Shown here one piece after another: positions 16,139-24,962 of a DNA stretch of 64,000 bases. Below the pieces are notes generated by a model, which searched no databases, was not told where the DNA came from, and saw only the letters and a list, made by a program, of their open reading frames with translations. Made by a program: the position numbers and the translations under genes. The stretch's first letter is position 1. Every line of letters begins with the position of its first letter. Source of the stretch: Corynebacterium sp. ACRPH (lineage in GTDB: Bacteria > Actinomycetota > Actinomycetes > Mycobacteriales > Mycobacteriaceae); contig NZ_JAKRND010000005.1 in the NCBI RefSeq assembly GCF_022347285.1, positions 93,394 to 157,393 on the forward strand, given 5' to 3'.

Positions 16139-18334
16139 TTACTCCTTCGGACTGGTGGGAGCCAGGTGGGCCGGGTCCAGATCAATCCGGCGCAACAGCT
16201 GGGCGTTCAGGGCCACCACGATGGTCGAGGCAGACATCAAGATCGCGCCCACGGCCGGGGACAGCACGAACCCGATCGAGGCGAGCACTCCGGCGGCCAG
16301 CGGCACGGCAAGGATGTTGTAGCCAGAGGCCCAGACCAGGTTCTGGATCATCTTGCGGTAGCTGGCCTGGGACAGCTCAATCATCGACAGCACTGCCCGC
16401 GGGTCATCACTGGCTAGGACCACCCCGGCAGATTCCATGGCCACATCCGTGCCGGCACCGATGGCGATACCGACCTCCGCGCGGGTCAGAGCGGGGGCGT
16501 CGTTGACACCGTCGCCGACCATGGCCACGCTCAGGCCACGCTCCTGTAACTGGGTGACCTTGGTGTCCTTGTCCTGGGGCAGGACCTCGGCGAAGACCTC
16601 ATCGATCCCCAGGTCCTGGCCAACCGCCTGGGCCACCTGCTGCGCGTCACCGGTGATCATCGCGACTTTCACCCCGCGGTCCTGCAGGGCTTTCACGGCG
16701 GCGTGGGATTCGGGGCGGATCTTGTCCTCGACGGCCACCGCACCGATGATCTGACCATCGCGGACAATATGGAGCACACCGGCCCCACGCCCGGTCCAGG
16801 CGCTGGTGGTGTCGGTGAGCTCGGCCGGGGTGGTGAGGTTGAACTCGCGCAGCATGTTCGGCCCGCCCACGAGGATCTCAGCGCCATCGACAGTGGCCCG
16901 GACCCCCCGGCCGGAGGCGGCGCTGAAACCAGTTGCACGGATTTGCCGACGGGAGGCCTCGGGATGGGCGGCCGCGGCCGCCACGATGGCGCGGGCCACG
17001 GGGTGCTCGCTGTCGGCCTCCGCGGCGGCGGCCAGGGCCAGCAGCTCGTCCTCGGTGACGCCGCCAGCTGCCGCGACACCGGTGACCGCGTGCGCTCCCT
17101 CGGTCAGGGTGCCGGTTTTGTCGAAGAGCATCACGTCGATGGTGCGCATCCGCTCGAGCGCCATCCGGTCCTTGATGAGCACCCCGGATTTCGCGGCCCG
17201 CTCGGTGGAGATCGCAATGACCAGCGGAATCGCCAGGCCCAGGGCGTGCGGGCAGGCGATGACCAGTACCGTGACCGTGCGCGCCACGGCATCGTCCGGG
17301 CTGCCGATGATGGTCCACACCACCGCGGTGATCAGAGCGGAGATCAGCGCGAACCAGAACAATAACGCCGCCGCCCGATCCGCCAGGGCCTGGGCCCGGG
17401 AGGAGGACTCCTGGGCGTCGGCAACCAAGCGTTGGATCCCGGCCAGGGCGGTGTCCCCGCCGGTAGCCTCCACCCGGATGCGGACGGTGTTGTCGGTGGC
17501 CACAGTACCGGCGACCACCTTGTCACCGGTGTCGCGGAAGACGGGACGGGATTCGCCGGTGATCATCGCCTCATCGAATTCGGCGGCTCCGTCGAGGATG
17601 GTTCCGTCGGCCGGCACCCGGGCACCGGCCCTCACCAGCACGACGTCGTCGACGGCCAGCTCGGAGATGGCCACGGTGCGGGTGGTCCCGTCGATGACTT
17701 TCTCGGCCTCATCCGGCAGCAGGGCAGCCAGCGCGTCAAGCGCGGAGGACGCGGCCCCGAGAGCGCGCATCTCCAGCCAATGGCCCAGCAGCATGATGGT
17801 CACCAGCAGAGCCAGCTCCCACCAGAAGTCCAGGTCAAAACCGCCCAGCCCCAGAGTGGTGACCCAGGAGGCGACAAACGCCACGGTGATGGCCATGGCG
17901 ATCAGGAGCATCATCCCGGGTTGGCGGGATTTCAGTTCGTTCCATCCGCCCTTGAGGAAAGGCGTTCCGCCGTAGACGAAGATGATCGTGCCCAGCACCG
18001 GGGGGATCCAGGTGGATCCGGGGAATGCCGGGAGATGGTAGCCGAGCAGCTGGGCGACCATGGGGCTGAAAATAACGACGGGAATGGACAGAATCAGCGA
18101 CCACCAGAAGCGTTCCCGAAACATTGCGGTGCTGTGTCCGGCGTGTTCGCCGTGACTATGAACGTGGTGGTCGTCGTCCATGGCGGAGTGCGGGTGATCG
18201 TGGGGCATCGCCTGGCCGTGGGTGTCGGCATCTGCGTGGTGTTCGTGGCTGGCATGATGCGGGTGGTGGGTGTGGTCTGTTTCCGGAGCGGGGTGATCAC
18301 CATGGTGATCACCGGAATGGTGGGGAGTGCTCAT
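16139..18334 (-). CDS. copB: Copper-exporting P1B-type ATPase, CopB type
   Basis: A 731-aa ATPase with a roughly 70-residue His-rich N-terminus instead of CxxC domains. It has T-G-E-S, the membrane metal motif A-C-P-H-A-L-G-L-A (the CPH of the CopB branch), D-K-T-G-T phosphorylation site, S-E-H-P-V-A in the nucleotide domain and G-D-G-V-N-D-A-P-A-L. CopB-type pumps move Cu out of the cytoplasm. The ATG at 18334 is preferred because AAAGGA precedes it; a TTG lies at 18352. It sits 51 bp after the copZ-like gene and shares its palindromic promoter. The order copB-copZ-copS-copR matches the C. glutamicum copper locus as known to me. Confidence 0.93.
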   Translation of the reverse strand: MSTPHHSGDHHGDHPAPETDHTHHPHHASHEHHADADTHGQAMPHDHPHSAMDDDHHVHSHGEHAGHSTAMFRERFWWSLILSIPVVIFSPMVAQLLGYHLPAFPGSTWIPPVLGTIIFVYGGTPFLKGGWNELKSRQPGMMLLIAMAITVAFVASWVTTLGLGGFDLDFWWELALLVTIMLLGHWLEMRALGAASSALDALAALLPDEAEKVIDGTTRTVAISELAVDDVVLVRAGARVPADGTILDGAAEFDEAMITGESRPVFRDTGDKVVAGTVATDNTVRIRVEATGGDTALAGIQRLVADAQESSSRAQALADRAAALLFWFALISALITAVVWTIIGSPDDAVARTVTVLVIACPHALGLAIPLVIAISTERAAKSGVLIKDRMALERMRTIDVMLFDKTGTLTEGAHAVTGVAAAGGVTEDELLALAAAAEADSEHPVARAIVAAAAAHPEASRRQIRATGFSAASGRGVRATVDGAEILVGGPNMLREFNLTTPAELTDTTSAWTGRGAGVLHIVRDGQIIGAVAVEDKIRPESHAAVKALQDRGVKVAMITGDAQQVAQAVGQDLGIDEVFAEVLPQDKDTKVTQLQERGLSVAMVGDGVNDAPALTRAEVGIAIGAGTDVAMESAGVVLASDDPRAVLSMIELSQASYRKMIQNLVWASGYNILAVPLAAGVLASIGFVLSPAVGAILMSASTIVVALNAQLLRRIDLDPAHLAPTSPKE

Positions 18335-18385
18335 GACGTTCCTTTCGCTCAACCCGGTCGGGGTCGAGATGATGGGTAAAACTGA

Positions 18386-18712
18386 TCAGGATAAGACGGT
18401 GTAGCCGGCCTCTTCGATGGCCCGGCGAACCATCTCCGGAGGTACGACACCGGTGACCCTGACGGTAGAAACACCACCAGCAGCGAGATCAATCTGGACG
18501 TCGTCGACCTGGGGGAGGGCCTGAAGGGCCTGGGTCACGCTTTTCACGCAGTGCCCGCAGGTCAGGCCGGTGACCTGGTAGCTCGGGGAGGATCCTCCTG
18601 CTGACGAGTCGCTGGCGGCAGGGATGGAGGCGGTGTCGGCACGTGAGGCAGGTCCGCAACAGCTGCAGCCGTGGGAGTCCATCGGCAAGAGGCGGGGCGG
18701 GGAGGTGATCAT
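18386..18712 (-). CDS. Heavy-metal-associated (CopZ-like) copper chaperone with Cys-rich leader
   Basis: A 108-aa protein. The C-terminal 65 residues form an HMA domain with the metal motif G-L-T-C-G-H-C near 49-55. The N-terminus carries an extra Cys cluster, H-G-C-S-C-C-G-P near 14-21, and a Ser/Ala-rich linker. It probably delivers Cu(I) to CopB, the next gene downstream. AAGGAG lies seven bases before the ATG at 18712. Two identical palindromes sit upstream at 18762-18805. Confidence 0.88.
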   Translation of the reverse strand: MITSPPRLLPMDSHGCSCCGPASRADTASIPAASDSSAGGSSPSYQVTGLTCGHCVKSVTQALQALPQVDDVQIDLAAGGVSTVRVTGVVPPEMVRRAIEEAGYTVLS

Positions 18713-18761
18713 AGGAAAGCTCCTTCGGTTCGGTAGGGTTCGGCGATGTCGCTATCTAGCG

Positions 18762-18805
18762 TATACCCCCTGGGGGTATATTTTCAGCATACCCCCTGGG
18801 GGTAT
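18762..18805 (-). promoter_or_regulatory. Two CsoR-type palindromic operators before copZ-copB
   Basis: ATACCCCC-T-GGGGGTAT occurs twice, centred at 18771 and 18797 (26 bp apart); the first extends to a perfect 19-bp palindrome. G/C-tract palindromes flanked by AT are characteristic of CsoR/RcnR-family operators, which release on Cu binding. No csoR is in this window, so a chromosomal CsoR would have to act in trans. Confidence 0.7.
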
Positions 18806-18852
18806 ATTCTCAAGGGGCGGAGGGCACGGCCCTCACGCGGGGCAGGGTGTGG

Positions 18853-19980
18853 TCACCGAGCAGCCTCCTCACTGTCGGGAGGGGACAGCGGGAGGCGGAG
18901 GGCAAACACCGCTCCGCAACCGGGTCCGGGGGAGGTGGCTGTGAGAGTGCCGTCGTGGGCCTCGATCAATGCCTTGGAGATGGTCAGACCGATACCGGAC
19001 CCGGCGGCGTCCCGGCTGCGGGCGGCATCTCCCCGGTAGAAGCGTTCGAAGATGTGTCCGAGCTGGTCAGGTGGGATGCCCTCGCCGTCATCGGCGACGT
19101 GGATGAGCGCGGTGGACGCCCCCTGTCGGTGGACGCTGATCCGGACCTGCCCGCCGGCCGGGGTGTGCCGTAGCGCGTTCGACAGGAGATTGCTCATCAC
19201 CTGGCCGAAGCGTTGCCGGTCCACGAGCACCCGGGCGGTTTCTGTAATGGTCTCGACCTGTAAATCGACGCCTTTGTCAGCATAAGCTTCCCCCGCGGCA
19301 GCAGCGGCGGTATGGAGCAGATCCCCGAGCCCTTCCTCCGCCAGGTCCAAATCGATCCGGTGTTCCTGGGCCCGGGAGACATCGTCGATGTCTTCCATCA
19401 ACCGGGTCAGGCGGGTGAGTTGGTCAGCCATGATCGTGTGGGTGGCATTATTCCAGTCCACGACCCCGTCCTGGAGACCATCGAGGTAGACCGTGAGCAC
19501 CGATAAGGGGGTGCCCATTTCGTGGGCCAGATCAGAGAGCATCTGGCGGCGGACCTGTTCGGTGTGTTCCAGCCGGTCGGCCATGGTGTTGAAGGCATGC
19601 GCCAGGGTGGTGACCTCGGGGCCTGCTTTTCCGGCGGGCACGCGGATACGGGAGTTGCCGGCCGTTAGGCTGGTAGCGGCGCGGGTGAGATCCTGCAGGG
19701 GGGTGCGCAGACGACGCGATAACCACAGGCTGGCCAGCAGGGCACTGATCAAGGCGGTGGGTAGGGCGACGGCCAGGGTGATCAGGTTGGCGCCCCGGTA
19801 GGCCTGCTCGGCATGGAACAGCTCCAGCGAAGGGTCCTCCCGGCCGGTCATCAACATATGATCGTGGAACAGGGGCGGGCCCACCATCGTGGCCACGGCC
19901 GCGGCCACCAGCAGGCTAATCACCACGACCAACACCTGGGCGGCCAGGAAGCGGAAGGTCAGGCCGGGTCCGTGATTCAT
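18853..19980 (-). CDS. copS: Sensor histidine kinase CopS
   Basis: A 375-aa kinase: N-terminal membrane helix (about 10-32), short extracytoplasmic sensor loop with H-D-H-M-L-M, second helix (about 64-88), HAMP (about 90-143), HisKA with phospho-acceptor D-L-A-H-E-M-G-T-P near 151-159, and a HATPase domain with N-box N-L-L-S-N-A-L, G-E-G-I and G-S-G-I-G-L. The Met/His loop suits Cu sensing. It overlaps copR by ATGA, so both are translated together. Identification as CopS rests on genes around it and on the CopR-type box at 20758. Confidence 0.9.
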   Translation of the reverse strand: MNHGPGLTFRFLAAQVLVVVISLLVAAAVATMVGPPLFHDHMLMTGREDPSLELFHAEQAYRGANLITLAVALPTALISALLASLWLSRRLRTPLQDLTRAATSLTAGNSRIRVPAGKAGPEVTTLAHAFNTMADRLEHTEQVRRQMLSDLAHEMGTPLSVLTVYLDGLQDGVVDWNNATHTIMADQLTRLTRLMEDIDDVSRAQEHRIDLDLAEEGLGDLLHTAAAAAGEAYADKGVDLQVETITETARVLVDRQRFGQVMSNLLSNALRHTPAGGQVRISVHRQGASTALIHVADDGEGIPPDQLGHIFERFYRGDAARSRDAAGSGIGLTISKALIEAHDGTLTATSPGPGCGAVFALRLPLSPPDSEEAAR

Positions 19981-20699
19981 GGCTGCCCCACCCGGTAGCC
20001 CACGCCACGCACGGTGTCGATAAACCCCCGGCCCCGGGTGTCGGTGCCGAGCTTGCGACGCAAGTTGCCGATGTGGACATCGACGATGCGTTCATCACCG
20101 ACCCAGGTGGTGTCCCAGACCTCGGTGACCAGGTCGTGGCGGGTCAGCACCTGGCCGGGGCGCAGGGCCAGGGCAACCAGCAGCTCGAACTCCGTGCCGG
20201 TGAGCTCCACGGTCGTCTCCCCCACCCGCACCTGATGGGCGACGGGGTCAAGGATGAGGTCACCAACGATCAAGGGGGTGGTCACCTGCGGTGGGGTGGT
20301 GCTGGTGCGTGGACGGCGCAGCACCGCATGCACCCGGGTCACCAGTTCCCGGATGCTAAAAGGTTTGGTGATGTAGTCATCCGCCCCCAGGGTCAAACCG
20401 CTGATCTTGTCGTCCTCGCTGCCACGCGCGGTGAGCATGAGGATGTAGCAGTCCGAGAAGGTGCGGATGCGTCGGCACACCTCCAGGCCGTCGAGTTGGG
20501 GCAGCCCCAGATCCAGCACCACGACATCGGGGGAAAAGCGACGGGACTCGTCCACGGCCTGGGTGCCGGTGTGCGCCTGGCGGGTATCGAAGCCGGCCCG
20601 GATGAGGTAGGAGGCCACCATCTGAGCCAGGGGTTGTTCATCATCGACGACCAGCACCCGCCCCGGGGGCGTGGCGGTGGTCGGTGTGTGGTCAGCCAT
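19977..20699 (-). CDS. copR: Response regulator CopR (OmpR/PhoB type)
   Basis: A 240-aa regulator: receiver domain with D-D-E acidic pocket near 19-21, phospho-acceptor in V-V-L-D-L-G-L-P near 59-66, and T-A and K-P-F signatures; the C-terminal winged helix ends R-G-V-G-Y-R-V. Start ATG 20699 is preferred, though the frame stays open to TTG 20723. It lies next to a double TGAAGATT box and controls, by analogy with C. glutamicum CopRS, the divergent cueP-copO genes and its own transcription. Confidence 0.9.
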   Translation of the reverse strand: MADHTPTTATPPGRVLVVDDEQPLAQMVASYLIRAGFDTRQAHTGTQAVDESRRFSPDVVVLDLGLPQLDGLEVCRRIRTFSDCYILMLTARGSEDDKISGLTLGADDYITKPFSIRELVTRVHAVLRRPRTSTTPPQVTTPLIVGDLILDPVAHQVRVGETTVELTGTEFELLVALALRPGQVLTRHDLVTEVWDTTWVGDERIVDVHIGNLRRKLGTDTRGRGFIDTVRGVGYRVGQP

Positions 20700-20757
20700 A
20701 GACCCCAGTATCGCTCCGGCCAAGGGGGAATACCATCCTCGCTCAGTGCCCGCCGGG

Positions 20758-20777
20758 GAATCTTCATCAAATCTTCA
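20758..20777 (-). promoter_or_regulatory. CopR box (tandem 9-mer)
   Basis: On the minus strand: TGAAGATTT, two bases, TGAAGATTC. This matches the tandem 9-bp box described for C. glutamicum CopR. It lies 59 bp upstream of copR and in the divergent region before cueP-copO. Confidence 0.8.
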
Positions 20778-21103
20778 AACATCACCCTTCGACCGCCGTC
20801 ACCCCTGTGCCCCGCCCCGGGCCGGCGGCATCGCCTCCCCTGGTCGGTTCAGCAGGCGCCACCAGGGATTTCACTGCTTGCACTGCATACCCGGGGCGGG
20901 TAGAAGGACATCGCCCACGGCTGTGGGGTGGTGTTCCGGTGGTGACCCAGCCCACCGAATTCACCCCCCTTTTCGCCCTGTTATAAGACTGTGAGCAGGG
21001 TTTTTGAATTCTAGTCCGTCAGGCACCCGTGCTAGATAAAGGTATGGCATCGACCTTGAGGCGGTGTCTTCTCATGGCCCAGCCACGATCCAAGGAGATT
21101 GAC

Positions 21104-21679
21104 GTGAAACGAGCAGCGATCGCAGCCGCCGCCCTTGCCCTCGCCCTCACGGGGTGTTCGGCCGCCGACCCGGAACCCACCGCCGATGGGACGGTGTCCC
21201 AGGACACATTCCTGACTACCCATGGCCTGGCCGGCATGGACGCGGTGGAGATTATTGATCACCTCGACCGGCAGAAGGTCACTGAGCGTCCCACGGATCT
21301 GATCGCCTCAGTGCGTAACGATGAACTGCTGCTCTCGAGCGATGACCAGGAAGTCGTGGTTGATCTTCCCGACAATCAGACGTATGTCTCGATCGCACCC
21401 TATCTCACCTCCACCCACGACTGCTTCTACCACAGCCTCACGACCTGCCAGGGGGAACTCGACAATGAGGATATCCAGGTCAAGATCACCGATGAGGCGA
21501 CCGGTGAGGTGCTGGTGGACGAGGCGACAACCACCTTCGACAACGGGTTTGTCGGCTTCTGGCTTCCCGATGATGTCACCGGCCTGATTGAGGTCAGCTA
21601 CCAGGGGCGTACCGGCACCACGGAGTTTTCCACCACCGACGACGGTGCCACCTGTGTCACAGACCTGCGCCTGACGTGA
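21104..21679 (+). CDS. CueP-family copper-binding lipoprotein
   Basis: A 191-aa protein with a lipoprotein signal (V-K-R-A-A-I, lipobox L-T-G-C). The CueP signature C-F-Y-H-S-L-T-T-C-Q-G-E-L lies at about residues 107-119, carrying two Cys and one His for Cu. CueP proteins hold copper outside the cytoplasmic membrane and can pass it to other proteins. The GTG start at 21104 is set by AAGGAG at 21092-21097. It precedes copO by 71 bp and corresponds in position to the lipoprotein gene of the C. glutamicum copper locus. Confidence 0.88.
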   Translation: MKRAAIAAAALALALTGCSAADPEPTADGTVSQDTFLTTHGLAGMDAVEIIDHLDRQKVTERPTDLIASVRNDELLLSSDDQEVVVDLPDNQTYVSIAPYLTSTHDCFYHSLTTCQGELDNEDIQVKITDEATGEVLVDEATTTFDNGFVGFWLPDDVTGLIEVSYQGRTGTTEFSTTDDGATCVTDLRLT

Positions 21680-21750
21680 TGGCTCAGCAGGATCCTCACC
21701 TGCGCCTGTCTCCCGTGTCACTGAAATCTTGCACCAAGAAAGGTTAAATC

Positions 21751-23226
21751 ATGACGAACGCGTTTTCCCGACGACAGTTTCTGCTCGGCGGGCTCGTCCT
21801 CGCCGGCACCGGGGCCGTGGCCGCCTGCACCAGCGCCCCTGGACCCGCTGCCTCGGCACCAGGTCCTTCCCTTCGCCCCACCCCCACTGCGCTCGGTGAG
21901 CCGACGGTGCGCAGGACACTGACCGCCCGGCCCCTCTCTCTGGATATCGGCGGTATCGAAGCCAAGACGTGGGGATACGTCTCTGACACCGGGGATGCGG
22001 CCATTGAGGCCACCGCCGGCGACGTCCTCCAGGTCGATATCACCAATGAACTGCCTGAGAGCACCTCCATCCACTGGCATGGCATCGCACTCCACAACGC
22101 AGCCGACGGTGTGCCCGGCATGACCCAGGACCCCATTGAACCTGGCGAGTCTTTCTCCTATGTTTTTGAAGTCCCCCACGGTGGCACCTACTTCTACCAT
22201 TCCCACACCGGCCTGCAGCTTGATCGCGGCCTCCACGCCCCACTGATCATCCGTGACCCGCAAGACGCTGAAGACCAGGACGTTGAGTGGACCATCGTGC
22301 TCGACGACTGGGTCGATGGCATTCAGGGCACTCCCGACGATGAGCTCGACAAGCTCACCGGAATGGGTTCGGGCGACCATAACGGGGGTATGGGAATGGG
22401 AGGTCACGGCCAGATGATGCACGGCACCCCGGACCGGGTACTGGGCGGGGATGTCGGCGATGTGATGTATCCGCACTACCTCATCAACGGACGTATCCCC
22501 CGTGCTCACCGGACCTTCGAGGCTCGCCCGGGCGACAAGGCCCGCCTGCGGTTTATCAACTCCGGCGGTGACACCATCTTCAAGGTGGCCCTCGGTGGTC
22601 ACCGCATGACCGTCACCCACACCGACGGCTTCCCCGTCCAGCCCCGGGAGACCGAATCGATCTACCTGTCGATGGGCGAGCGTGTCGACGTCGAGGTCAT
22701 CCTCGGCGACGGCATCTTCCCGCTCACGGCTTTGGCGGTGGGTAAGGACGACCGCGCCTTCGCCGTCATCCGCACCGCCGGCGGCCAGGCCCCCCACCCC
22801 GATGTCGACTTCCCCGAGTTGTCGTCCACCGGACTGCTCCTGTCCTCCCTGAAGCCAGCAGACCGTGCACTCCTACCCGAGGACACACCAGACCGAGAAG
22901 TCAGCATCGACCTGGGCGGGCAGATGATGCCGTATGAATGGAGCATTCTCACCGACGGCCAATCCTCCTCCGCGACCGTGCAGGAGGGCCAGCGCCTGCG
23001 GATGGTCATGCGCAACAGGACCATGATGCCCCACCCCATGCACATCCACGGCCACACGTGGGCGCTGCCCGGCAGCGGCGGACTACGCAAGGACACCGTC
23101 CTTCTCCGCCACGGTGAAACCATGATCGCCGACCTGATCGCTGACAACCCCGGTGAGTGGGCATTTCACTGCCATAACGCCTATCACATGGAAACCGGGA
23201 TGCTCAGCTCGCTTCGCTACGAGTAA
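21751..23226 (+). CDS. copO: Tat-exported multicopper oxidase CopO
   Basis: A 491-aa oxidase. Signal F-S-R-R-Q-F-L-L-G-G is a twin-arginine motif, followed by an A-A-C lipobox-like site. Copper motifs are H-W-H-G (near 109), H-S-H-T-G (near 151), H-P-M-H-I-H-G-H (near 429) and the T1/T3 motif H-C-H-N-A-Y-H-M-E-T-G-M (near 474). A Met/His/Gly-rich loop (about 205-230) resembles the CueO cuprous-oxidase insert. It oxidises Cu(I) to the less toxic Cu(II) outside the membrane. AAGAAAGG precedes the ATG. The gene ends 21 bp before a recombinase remnant at the segment border. Confidence 0.94.
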   Translation: MTNAFSRRQFLLGGLVLAGTGAVAACTSAPGPAASAPGPSLRPTPTALGEPTVRRTLTARPLSLDIGGIEAKTWGYVSDTGDAAIEATAGDVLQVDITNELPESTSIHWHGIALHNAADGVPGMTQDPIEPGESFSYVFEVPHGGTYFYHSHTGLQLDRGLHAPLIIRDPQDAEDQDVEWTIVLDDWVDGIQGTPDDELDKLTGMGSGDHNGGMGMGGHGQMMHGTPDRVLGGDVGDVMYPHYLINGRIPRAHRTFEARPGDKARLRFINSGGDTIFKVALGGHRMTVTHTDGFPVQPRETESIYLSMGERVDVEVILGDGIFPLTALAVGKDDRAFAVIRTAGGQAPHPDVDFPELSSTGLLLSSLKPADRALLPEDTPDREVSIDLGGQMMPYEWSILTDGQSSSATVQEGQRLRMVMRNRTMMPHPMHIHGHTWALPGSGGLRKDTVLLRHGETMIADLIADNPGEWAFHCHNAYHMETGMLSSLRYE

Positions 23227-23247
23227 CCCCCACAGCAGGGTATCGAG

Positions 23248-23280
23248 CGAGATGCGAAGGTAAATGGCAGCACGTGTTGT
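23248..23280 (-). pseudogene. First 11 codons of a serine recombinase, truncated
   Basis: Minus strand reads T-T-R-A-A-I-Y-L-R-I-S, homologous at both DNA and protein level to the start of the recombinase at 25623 (T-T-R-A-P-I-Y-L-R-I-S). Similarity stops abruptly on the copO side. It lies 24 bp from att copy 2, the same arrangement as the fuller recombinase next to att copy 3. Confidence 0.65.
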
Positions 23281-23303
23281 TATACGACTAACACTAGCGC
23301 GCC

Positions 23304-23330
23304 TTAGGTTACGTTGAACTTGAACTCCAC
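23304..23330 (-). repeat. att-like copy 2 of the ychF 3' end
   Basis: Encodes V-E-F-K-F-N-V-T-stop on the minus strand. It borders the copper segment and the macrolide segment. Codon choices differ from the real ychF end, so it is not a simple recent duplicate. Confidence 0.78.
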
Positions 23331-23572
23331 GGAGTGTCGGCGATAACTAACCATTTGATGCGCGCGTGCGGAATTAACAACGAAATACCGCTAAAACAGA
23401 CAACATATGGGGTGCACAGAAACACATATAGGTTCTGCGGAAAACCTATAGGGCGCGTCGCTAAAAACCGCTGTGCGCGGAAAACATAAAGGGTTTACGG
23501 ACCCGGTCCCAGACCCCTCAATACTCTGAGCCGGAAGAATGGAAAGTGGAAGGTTGATGTATCCCCGCTATT
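23331..23572. other. Non-coding stretch with an inverted repeat
   Basis: No gene is seen. TATAGGTT (23427-23434) and AACCTATA (23443-23450) form an 8-bp inverted repeat, and the string GCGGAAAAC occurs twice nearby (from 23437 and 23477). Function is unknown; a regulator site or part of an element end is possible. Confidence 0.4.
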
Positions 23573-23881
23573 TATTTTTTCCGTTTTTCGGAGTACATCG
23601 GGAGCTACAACTGCGGACCAGCTCTGTGTGAACTAGATGAGAAGGCGCAGCAGCGAATCATCGACGCTGGACAGTTGGTGCTGCGGGCACGCGAGCGGCA
23701 CCCCCGGCGGTCACTCGCGGAGCACTACAACCCGTTATCGATGGACCCAATTCTGCTCAAGGCTCACAACAACTTGGACCAGGAAGTCGATAAGGCTTTC
23801 GGTGCGGCACGCAAACTCACCAACGAGCGCCACCGCCAGGAGCTACTGTTCGCCAGCTACGGGGAGTTGGCGAGGGGCTAT
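23573..23881 (+). pseudogene. C-terminal remnant of a DNA methyltransferase
   Basis: An open frame without a start. It contains the typical tail of large SAM-dependent DNA methylases of mobile restriction-like systems: A-E-H-Y-N-P-L-S-M-D-P, L-L-K-A-H-N-N-L-D and V-D-K-A-F-G, then K-L-T-N-E-R-H-R-Q-E-L-L-F. Similarity fades after E-L-A-R-G-Y near 23881 and the frame closes at 23998. No catalytic motif remains, so it is inactive debris from another element. Confidence 0.65.
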
Positions 23882-24100
23882 GTCTCCTCGCTTTCATCAA
23901 AATCGAAACCACCAGCAGGGTCGTTCCCCGTGCGGGTGATTTTGATCGGCCCGCTGCCGGGTGTAGAACCCTGTCGCTGGCAACGCCGGGAACTATGACT
24001 GTGCCCGACGAGAACACGTCACTGTCATAACGCGGCTCACGGTAGACGAGCATGGGTCGTTCACTACTACTGGTGGATTTCGGTTTTGGTGGTGGGGGGA

Positions 24101-24955
24101 TTACCGCCGCCGGCCTCGTTTTTTCCGTTGAGGAGGGCGTTGACTACTTCCCGATTGTGAAATGGGCCGATGGCGCGGTGGAGAGAAACCAGTCACCTGG
24201 AAGAGATCGATCCAGTCGCTGGTGCGCAATCTGGGAGGTAGGGTTGCGGGGTCGATTCCTCGCGAGCGCAACCATGATTGTGTCTCTGAACGTGATGAAA
24301 ACAACCCTGCCCTTCGGAGAATTTCCCCTATCCCGCGTCCCCGGGCGGTGAAAACGGTGTGCACCATCGCCTGAAAGGCTTTGCGCTGCTCTATCGGGAT
24401 CTTCGGGTCACCCACCCGGCGGATCACTAAGATCCCCCCGTCAACGTTTGGCTGTGGCCGGAAAGCAGACCTTGGTACTCGGGAACCAAGGTGAAATGTG
24501 AACCATGGGGACCACTGAGCCGTCATCATTGTGCTTGCGCCTACCCCGGCCCGGCGGCGAGCGACTTCCCACTGCATGAGGAGTACAGCGTCAGTCCATG
24601 CCGGCGCATGCAACAACTTTCGAAGAATGGCAGTGGTGAGGTGAAAGGGAATGTTTCCCACAATGACGCAGGGAGTGGCGGGTAACGGGAAGTTAAGGAA
24701 ATCATCATGGACCACTTCGACCGACGCCGAGGCGGTCTTTTTTGTGAGTTTGGCAGCTAGTTTTGCGTCTACCTCAACTGCCGTTATTGGCCTCCCCAAG
24801 CGGGATAGCGGGTGAGTGAGGGCACCGCTTCCTGGCCCGATCTCAATGATGGGGCCAGAGGATTGTTTTACAAGATCGACGATGGAGTTGATGATCTTGT
24901 GGTCTGTGAGAAAATTTTGGCCATGTTCGTGACGGCCGTATCCGTATGTAGACAT
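24101..24955 (-). CDS. erm(X): 23S rRNA adenine N6-dimethyltransferase Erm(X)
   Basis: A 284-aa Erm methylase that dimethylates A2058 of 23S rRNA and gives macrolide-lincosamide-streptogramin B resistance. Visible motifs: H-G-Q-N-F-L-T near the N-terminus, SAM site I-E-I-G-P-G-S-G-A-L-T near 36-46, D-D-F-L-N-F, and catalytic N-I-P-F-H-L near 98-103. A basic tail ends K-K-R-G-R-R-R. Length and sequence fit corynebacterial Erm(X). The ATG at 24955 has CGGAG eight bases upstream. A leader region lies before it. No flanking IS1249-like transposase, as in Tn5432, is present. Confidence 0.95.
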   Translation of the reverse strand: MSTYGYGRHEHGQNFLTDHKIINSIVDLVKQSSGPIIEIGPGSGALTHPLSRLGRPITAVEVDAKLAAKLTKKTASASVEVVHDDFLNFPLPATPCVIVGNIPFHLTTAILRKLLHAPAWTDAVLLMQWEVARRRAGVGASTMMTAQWSPWFTFHLGSRVPRSAFRPQPNVDGGILVIRRVGDPKIPIEQRKAFQAMVHTVFTARGRGIGEILRRAGLFSSRSETQSWLRSRGIDPATLPPRLRTSDWIDLFQVTGFSPPRHRPISQSGSSQRPPQRKKRGRRR

Positions 24956-24962
24956 CAGGTGT

